A stretch of 64,000 nucleotides of DNA from an uncultured bacterium (GTDB taxonomy: Bacteria > Cyanobacteriota > Vampirovibrionia > Gastranaerophilales > Gastranaerophilaceae), in the NCBI GenBank assembly GCA_949290355.1, contig CASERN010000011.1, positions 372,001 to 436,000 of the forward strand. The letters are read 5' to 3'. The position numbers were made by a program, and so were the translations under genes. Shown one piece after another: positions 58,413 to 64,000 of this stretch. Each line of letters opens with the position of its first letter. Positions within the stretch are counted from its first letter, which is position 1. Under the pieces are notes generated by a model. That model made no database searches, was not told the DNA's origin, and was given only the letters and a program-made list of their open reading frames with translations.

Positions 58413-61400
58413 ATAAGTCTCCGAATGTAGTCGGTGTTTCAAAGAAGTTGATGTTTAATAACTCTGAGTCCATATCTGATAGAACTCTTCTTGGTGCAGA
58501 TTTTCTCAAATCATCCATATCTGTCATCAAGTCAACTTCTTGTCCGTCTTTTTTCGCTACCGTAATATCCAAACCGATACTTTGTAATTCTCTTACAAGT
58601 ACTTTGAATGATTCAGGAATACCCGGTCTTGGAATGTTATCACCTTTTACGATTGCTTCATAGGCTCTGTTTCTTCCGTTAACATCATCTGATTTGATTG
58701 TTAACATTTCTTGTAGAGTATATGCTGCTCCGTATGCTTCTAATGCCCAAACTTCCATTTCACCGAATCTTTGACCGCCGAATTGAGCTTTACCACCGAG
58801 TGGCTGTTGAGTAACAAGTGAATATGGACCAGTAGAACGAGCGTGAATTTTGTCGTCTACCAAGTGGACAAGTTTAAGAATGTAAGAAAGACCTACAGCA
58901 ACTGGTTCATCAAATGGTTCACCTGTTCTTCCATCGATAAGTCTTACTTTACCGTCTTCATTTACCCAATCACAACCTGATTCTTTAATACCTTTTAGTA
59001 ATTCAGCCTTAGTTGCTTTTTCTGATTGGTTATCACCATATCTTTCATCAAAAGATGGTGTTTCATAATAGTTACCTGTTAAGTATGCAGCCAAACCTAA
59101 TAATAATTCATAAGTCTGACCAACGTTCATACGAGAAGGTACACCTAGTGGATTTAATACGATATCAACCGGTGTTCCGTCAGGTAAGAATGGCATATCT
59201 TCTTTTGGTAATATTCTTGATACGATACCTTTGTTACCATGACGTCCTGAAAGTTTATCACCTACTGATACTTTACGTTTTTGTGCGATGTAAACTCTGA
59301 TAACGGTATTTGCTCCAGGAGGTAATTCATCTCCTTTTTCTCTGTCGAATACTTTAACATCGAGTACTCTACCGCCTTCTCCGTGAGGAACTCTTAGGGA
59401 GTTATCTTTTACATCTCTTGCTTTTTCAGCAAAGATTGCACGTAGAAGTTTTTCTTCTGGTGGATGTTCTGATTCACCTTTTGGTGTAACTTTTCCTACC
59501 AATATATCGTCTGCATAAACTCTTGCACCGATTCTTACGATACCACGTTCATCCAAATGTCTCAAAGCATCTTCTGAAACGTTTGGAATTTCTCGTGTAA
59601 TCTCTTCCGGTCCAAGTTTTGTTTGACGAGCATCTATTTCTAATTTTTCAATGTGAACTGATGTGAAGATATCATCGTGAACACATCTTTCTGATAGCAA
59701 AATAGCATCTTCGTAGTTATAACCTTCCCAAGGCATATACGCTACAATTACGTTTTTACCTAATGAAAGTTCTCCGCAATTTGTTGAAGCACCATCGGCA
59801 ATTACATCACCTTCTTTGACCTTATCGCCCTCGTGAACAAGAGGTTTTTGGTTGATACAAGTGTCTTGGTTACTTCTTACATATTTCATTAATGTGTGAA
59901 CGTGAGGTTTATTGTGAATATCGCGGATGATAATTTCTTCACCTACTACTCTTTCAACTACTCCGTCGCAGTCAGAAACTATTACCATTCCAGAGTCTCT
60001 AGCAGCTCTTTTTTCCATACCTGTTCCAACAACCGGTCTTTGTGTAATTAAAAGAGGTACTGATTGACGTTGCATGTTTGATCCCATCAATGCACGGTTA
60101 GCGTCATCGTGTTCAATGAAAGGAATCAATGATGTAGCAACTGAAATGATTTGGATTGGTGATACACCTACAAAGTCAACTTTGCTTGATTGATCCATTG
60201 TAAATTCTGATCTGTAACGAACCGGTACATATTCATCTTTGAATGTTCCATCTGGATTTAGTTGAACGTCAGCAGGAGCGCAACGATATTCTTCGTCTTC
60301 GTCTGCGGTCATATAAACTACTTCGTCAGTTACCTTTCCGTCTTTTACAACGAAGAAAGGTGCTTCTACAAATCCGTAATCATTTACTTTTGCGTGAGTA
60401 GCCAATGAACCGATCAAACCTGCGTTAGGTCCTTCTGGTGTTTCAATAGGACAAATACGTCCGTAGTGTGATGGGTGAATATCACGAACAGCAAAACCTG
60501 CTCTTTCTCTCATCAAACCGCCAGGTCCTAATGCTGAAATACGTCTTTTGTGAGTTAATTCAGCCAATGGGTTAATTTGGTCCATGAATTGAGATAATTG
60601 TGATGATCCGAAGAATTCTTTCAATGAAGCAACTAATGGTTTAGTGTTCAATAAGTTCAACGGAGTTAATGTTTCAGAATCTTGAAGAGTCATTCTTTCT
60701 TTTACAATTCTTTCAATTCTTGATAGACCTACTCTGAATTGGTTTTGCAATAATTCTCCAACTGATCTGATTCTTCTGTTTCCTAAGTGGTCGATATCAT
60801 CAACTGTACCTTCATCATATGTTAAATTAATCAAATATTCGATTGAGGCAACGATATCTTGAACAGTTAATGTTCTTTGATTTTTAGGAATATTCAAGTT
60901 TAATTTTTTATTTAATTTATAACGACCTACACGTCCGATATCATATTTCTTTTCGTCGAAGAATCTTGCTTCTAATATTGAACGTCCGCCTGCTGCTGAT
61001 GCAGGATCTCCTGGTCTTAGCTTTTTGTATACTTCAATTAAAGCATCATCAGTTGTTTCTGCTGTATCTTTATCCAATGTTTTCTTTAAAAATTCAAAGT
61101 GAGTGAATAAAGTTTCCATTTCAGAAACTGTAATACCCATAGCTTTTAATAAAGTTGTTGCTAATATTTTTCTATTTTTGTCTATTTTTACGTAAATTAT
61201 ATCATTTGCGTCTGTTTCAATTTTCAACCATGCTCCTCTGTTAGGAATCATTGTTGCATTATATAAACGTTTTCCTGCTGGTGAAACTTCTCTTTTAAAA
61301 TATACACCAGGAGAACGAACGATTTGTGATACAATTACACGTTCTGCTCCGTTTACAATGAAAGTACCTTTGTCTGTCATTGTCGGGATGTCGCCTATGT

Positions 61401-61728
61401 ATACTTCTTGTTCTTTAATTTCACCGCTATCACGGTTTACTAATCTTACCATTACACGCAATTGTTTTGCATATGTTGCGTCATGGATTCTTGCTTCTTC
61501 AATTGTATACTTTGCATTATCAAAAGTATAGTTAGGTAAGAAGTGTAATTCTAATCTGCCTGTATAGTCTTTAATAGGAGAAAAAGAAAGTAATTCTTCT
61601 TTTAAGCCTTCTTTTAAAAACCATTCAAACGATTTTTTCTGCACTTCAATAAGGTCTGGTAAATCATCCAAACGAGTATGTGGGATACCCATTGGTGTTA
61701 CTCTTTCTGCATATTTTGTGTTAGACAT
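58411..61728 (-). CDS. rpoB: RNA polymerase beta subunit
   Basis: This is a 1105-residue beta subunit, short and close to cyanobacterial length. It begins with a typical beta fork ([20 protein letters not shown]), has the rifampicin region ([40 protein letters not shown]), [20 protein letters not shown], the [15 protein letters not shown] basic segment and [20 protein letters not shown] near the end. At the rifampicin positions it reads Q-DQ-H-R-S in the normal pattern. The ribosomal protein genes usually upstream (rplJ, rplL) are not here; a gene on the other strand lies 379 bp away. Confidence 0.99.
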   Translation of the reverse strand: MSNTKYAERVTPMGIPHTRLDDLPDLIEVQKKSFEWFLKEGLKEELLSFSPIKDYTGRLELHFLPNYTFDNAKYTIEEARIHDATYAKQLRVMVRLVNRDSGEIKEQEVYIGDIPTMTDKGTFIVNGAERVIVSQIVRSPGVYFKREVSPAGKRLYNATMIPNRGAWLKIETDANDIIYVKIDKNRKILATTLLKAMGITVSEMETLFTHFEFLKKTLDKDTAETTDDALIEVYKKLRPGDPASAAGGRSILEARFFDEKKYDIGRVGRYKLNKKLNLNIPKNQRTLTVQDIVASIEYLINLTYDEGTVDDIDHLGNRRIRSVGELLQNQFRVGLSRIERIVKERMTLQDSETLTPLNLLNTKPLVASLKEFFGSSQLSQFMDQINPLAELTHKRRISALGPGGLMRERAGFAVRDIHPSHYGRICPIETPEGPNAGLIGSLATHAKVNDYGFVEAPFFVVKDGKVTDEVVYMTADEDEEYRCAPADVQLNPDGTFKDEYVPVRYRSEFTMDQSSKVDFVGVSPIQIISVATSLIPFIEHDDANRALMGSNMQRQSVPLLITQRPVVGTGMEKRAARDSGMVIVSDCDGVVERVVGEEIIIRDIHNKPHVHTLMKYVRSNQDTCINQKPLVHEGDKVKEGDVIADGASTNCGELSLGKNVIVAYMPWEGYNYEDAILLSERCVHDDIFTSVHIEKLEIDARQTKLGPEEITREIPNVSEDALRHLDERGIVRIGARVYADDILVGKVTPKGESEHPPEEKLLRAIFAEKARDVKDNSLRVPHGEGGRVLDVKVFDREKGDELPPGANTVIRVYIAQKRKVSVGDKLSGRHGNKGIVSRILPKEDMPFLPDGTPVDIVLNPLGVPSRMNVGQTYELLLGLAAYLTGNYYETPSFDERYGDNQSEKATKAELLKGIKESGCDWVNEDGKVRLIDGRTGEPFDEPVAVGLSYILKLVHLVDDKIHARSTGPYSLVTQQPLGGKAQFGGQRFGEMEVWALEAYGAAYTLQEMLTIKSDDVNGRNRAYEAIVKGDNIPRPGIPESFKVLVRELQSIGLDITVAKKDGQEVDLMTDMDDLRKSAPRRVLSDMDSELLNINFFETPTTFGDL

Positions 61729-62106
61729 TAATTCACCTCGTCTATGTGTACGTACTATATAAAAAATTGTATTTATTTCTTTGGAAATTTTTATTACAAT
61801 TAAAAAATCTAACTTGAGGCTGTAAACCTTTCATTTTACTGAATTTCAGCTTAATGAACTTTTATGTTTAAATTCAATTTAGGCACAGTACACCTAACTT
61901 AAATTTATCATGTTACTTAATCATAATACATCAATTTTTATCGTCAAGAAAATATCGCTTAATTTAAAAAAATATGTTAATTTTTTGTAATATTGTGTTA
62001 AATGGTTGATTTTAAAGGATGGAAAGCTTGATTATATCTTGATTTGATTGTCAAGTCTGTACATAAAAGCTTTTCATAATATGATGGTAGAAATAAAGGA
62101 GTGTAT
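61729..62106. other. rpoB leader and divergent promoter region
   Basis: This 378-bp gap is AT-rich and holds no gene. Reading toward rpoB there is an imperfect hairpin with arms AAATTCAATTTAGG (61870-61883) and CCTAACTTAAATTT (61893-61906), 12 of 14 pairs. It has no T run after it and may be a leader element. Promoters for rpoB and for the gene at 62107 must lie here; the latter has an AAAGGAG ribosome binding site. Confidence 0.4.
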
Positions 62107-62748
62107 ATGAAAAAAATTATAATTTTGTTATGTGTATTTTTGCTAGGGAAAGTTTCACTGGCTGCGGATTTAGACACTTTAAAAAATATTAAAGAAGTCC
62201 CTTCTCAAATTGTGTTAACTGGAAATTTAATTTTCGATTGGCTGGATATTTCTCAAGTCGAAAGAGATGCTGTGATTGATAAATATCAAAAAGAGCTTTT
62301 TGATGAAAATACAGTGTATAAATATAATAAAAAAGAGTTTAAATCTGAGTATAAAGATTTTTTAAAAGATAATGATTATAAAAGACATTATATTCTTGTA
62401 AAAAATGGAGTAAAAGAAACAGATTCTGAAAACCTTTGCGGTTTCTATTATAAAGACAATTTGCTTATAAGTTATGCAGTTCAATACAAAAATGATCCAA
62501 AAACAGTATATTATTATGACGCTATGGGGAAACTCAGGTATATTGATAAATTCTCGGAAAATTATCCGAATTTTCCTTATATGTCCAAGCAATATCGTGC
62601 TAATGGAACTTTAGTCAGTGCTATTTATTTTATTTCCCATGATATGCAATATATGTATAATGATGATAAATCTTTTAAAGGTGCTTGGTATAAAGATAAA
62701 ATGTATGACAGACATGCAAAACAGGTTTTGACAAGGACTAATTGGTAA
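62107..62748 (+). CDS. Exported hypothetical protein
   Basis: This 213-residue protein begins MKKIIILLCVFLLGKVSLAA, a Sec signal peptide, and is otherwise unrecognised. The C-terminal half has Tyr/Asn/Gly-rich strands (YYYDAMGKLRYIDKFSENYP, YRANGTLVSAIYFISHDMQY) that resemble the YwqK/MORN-like repeats of antitoxin-type and envelope proteins, but this is a weak likeness. I chose the ATG at 62107, which the AGGAG site fits, over a GTG 6 bp upstream. It is divergent from rpoB and probably periplasmic. Confidence 0.72.
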   Translation: MKKIIILLCVFLLGKVSLAADLDTLKNIKEVPSQIVLTGNLIFDWLDISQVERDAVIDKYQKELFDENTVYKYNKKEFKSEYKDFLKDNDYKRHYILVKNGVKETDSENLCGFYYKDNLLISYAVQYKNDPKTVYYYDAMGKLRYIDKFSENYPNFPYMSKQYRANGTLVSAIYFISHDMQYMYNDDKSFKGAWYKDKMYDRHAKQVLTRTNW

Positions 62749-62849
62749 TAAATACCTTTTTGTTAAAAATTGTAAAGCTTTTGGTGTTTTATAGCAAAAA
62801 AATTTTTCTGTATTTTTAAAATATTTTGTGTTAAGAGAAAGGAGTTTAT

Positions 62850-63332
62850 ATGAGAGTAGAAAATGTTCAAAGCGGACAAAATTTTGGTATGGCTTTTAAA
62901 TTAAAAGGTGATGGAGCAAAAAAACTTGCTGAAAAATTCCATAGTTATAGTGATCCATCCATTGCTGAAGAAAGTTTTGTTAAAAAATTTGTAAAACCGG
63001 TTGAAAAATTTAAAAGTGAAGTTATTTATGATGGGAAGGATGTGTTTGTAAAAGATCATGAAACTTCAGATATTTATAAGGTTATGGATGAGGTCAAACC
63101 AGTAGTAGATGGTAGTTCTGCTTATTATTCTGTAAGAAACAAGGTTAATAATGACTTATTATTCAGAGTAGAATATTTTGATGCAGAAAAAGTTCCGGAA
63201 ATTCATGCTGAAAATGCTGTAGAAAAGAAATTGAAATATGCAATGGAAATAATCAAAGAAATGGGTAGAAAAGAGAAAAAATATGAAACTAAAGAAGAAA
63301 CAGCTGGCAGATTAGCTAAATTGTATTCGTAA
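62850..63332 (+). CDS. Hypothetical soluble protein (MRVENVQSGQNFGMAF start)
   Basis: This is a 160-residue charged protein without signal or membrane segments. It begins MRVENVQSGQNFGMAFKLKG, an N-terminal style shared in outline with other lineage-specific small proteins in this window. The middle is beta-like (SEVIYDGKDVFVKDHETSDI; SAYYSVRNKVNNDLLFRVEY) and the end is a Lys/Glu-rich helix. There is an AAAGGAG ribosome binding site. I do not recognise the family. It is convergent with the M16 peptidase gene. Confidence 0.7.
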   Translation: MRVENVQSGQNFGMAFKLKGDGAKKLAEKFHSYSDPSIAEESFVKKFVKPVEKFKSEVIYDGKDVFVKDHETSDIYKVMDEVKPVVDGSSAYYSVRNKVNNDLLFRVEYFDAEKVPEIHAENAVEKKLKYAMEIIKEMGRKEKKYETKEETAGRLAKLYS

Positions 63333-63355
63333 GTTATAGTTTTTTCATAATATAA

Positions 63356-63386
63356 GTAAAGCCTCAATAATTTATTGAGGCTTTAC
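63356..63386. terminator. Probable hairpin terminator between convergent genes
   Basis: GTAAAGCCTCAATAA (63356-63370) and TTATTGAGGCTTTAC (63372-63386) form a long perfect stem. The T run is short, and the M16 peptidase stop codon lies inside the hairpin, so termination efficiency is uncertain. Confidence 0.6.
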
Positions 63387-64000
63387 GATTGATAGAACGT
63401 AATTATTGTTGAAATATTTGTTTGCAACTTCTATAATGTCGGATTCGGTTACAGAATTTATTAGTTTTATATACTCATCATCAAATTTGTAACCTCTGCC
63501 TGATGCTTCAAACCAACCTATTGTGGTAGCTTTATCAAGATTTGTTTCTTGACCTATTATATAGTGGCCTAAAAGTTTGTCTTTAGCTTCTTGCAATTCT
63601 TTTGTACCTACAAATTCTGTTTTTAATCTGAAAACTTCTTCTTTTAATCTTTTTTCTGCGTAGTCAAGGTTTTCAGGGTTTGTTCCAATGTAGACTATAA
63701 AAGCTCCTTTTAGAACATTTGGAGAGTACTGGGAGCCTAGTTGATAAGCAAGTCCGTCTTTATCTCTTAGATTTTTAAATAATCTTGAGCTCATTCCTGA
63801 TCCCAGAAGAGAATCTATTACTTCTAATGTCGCATATTCTTTTTTATTCAATACTCCAGATGCTTGCCATCCCATTATTATCCAGTCTGTTTTTAAATCT
63901 TTTATATTTGTAGTGATTTTCTTTCCTTGTTGAAGAGTTGGTATTGAATATTTAGAGTAGTCAAATATTTGTCCTTTTTTATTGTTAAAAATTTTTGTAA
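63372..64000 (-). CDS. M16-family zinc peptidase, C-terminal part (cut by window edge)
   Basis: The frame is open from the right window edge to the stop at 63372, giving 208 visible codons. The visible part is the second, non-catalytic half typical of M16 peptidases (PqqL/YmxG-like): KTDWIIMGWQASGVLNKKEY, LLGSGMSSRLFKNLRDKDGL, AYQLGSQYSPNVLKGAF, and KDKLLGHYIIGQETN near the end. The HxxEH zinc motif would be in the missing N-terminal half. Members degrade signal peptides or process proteins. The first visible Met is internal, not a start. Confidence 0.85.
   Translation of the reverse strand, partial: TKIFNNKKGQIFDYSKYSIPTLQQGKKITTNIKDLKTDWIIMGWQASGVLNKKEYATLEVIDSLLGSGMSSRLFKNLRDKDGLAYQLGSQYSPNVLKGAFIVYIGTNPENLDYAEKRLKEEVFRLKTEFVGTKELQEAKDKLLGHYIIGQETNLDKATTIGWFEASGRGYKFDDEYIKLINSVTESDIIEVANKYFNNNYVLSIVKPQ

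Overview
The window looks like a chromosome segment of a gut-type, non-photosynthetic relative of the cyanobacteria (Vampirovibrionia/Melainabacteria, most like Gastranaerophilales). This rests on three things. The RNA polymerase beta' subunit is encoded by two genes (rpoC1, rpoC2), with a very large insertion in RpoC2, as in cyanobacteria. The DNA is very AT-rich with standard bacterial housekeeping genes. Two prepilin genes share the N-terminus G^FTLAEVLITLGIIGVVAALT, a style I associate with Gastranaerophilales. MurE carries the DNPR motif of meso-DAP ligases and there is a secreted TPS-type adhesin, so a diderm envelope is likely. The lineage call is inference; no search was run.

Layout. 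Positions 1-2.4 kb are part of a small integrative element: the start of a tyrosine integrase, a serine resolvase, an HUH-type Rep/relaxase-like protein, an unknown protein and an excisionase-like HTH protein. Between 2.4 and 5.0 kb there is accessory DNA: an exported PDZ protein and a divergent small-protein/XRE-regulator pair with a palindromic operator, ending at an initiator tRNA. From 5.2 to 10 kb come a GNAT-like protein, a large filamentous-haemagglutinin-like adhesin, and rpmH-rnpA. From 10 to 28.5 kb lie housekeeping genes (proC, glcF-like, ilvD, nagA-like, murE, ftsI, amidase, pepA, rny-ymdB-PHP, LOG, apt, a GT2 glycosyltransferase) and pilin locus 1. From 28.7 to 45 kb come hup, a SNF2 helicase, ispA, rsgA, efp, accB-accC, a MATE exporter, ndk, tgt and mutS. 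From 45 to 51 kb are tRNA-Leu preceded by a 118-bp tandem repeat, ricT-gpsA-murQ-ribH and a ccdA/thioredoxin pair. From 51 to 52.6 kb there is a palindrome-rich element with terminal inverted repeats and pilin locus 2. The rpoB-rpoC1-rpoC2 operon fills 52.7-61.7 kb. Two unknown proteins and the end of an M16 peptidase close the window.

The most interesting signal is a pair of pilin loci, 38 kb apart, with the same unusual 5' design: a TTGAAA-17-TATAAT-type promoter, a strong ribosome binding site, an ATG, about 30 nt, a run of 10 or 9 G, then an open frame into the prepilin. In both copies the G-run length puts the ATG out of frame and leads to a stop within 15 codons; adding one G to either would fuse the leader to the pilin. 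This looks like slipped-strand phase variation of surface filaments, with both loci OFF in this sequence.

Other notable structures are a 118-bp tandem repeat that carries the first 11 nt of the tRNA-Leu gene, a roughly 550-bp MITE-like element with 21-bp terminal inverted repeats, a dispersed palindrome family inside two operons, several genes whose -10 box lies only 6-9 nt before the start codon (predicted leaderless mRNAs), and a terminator-like hairpin between accB and accC.
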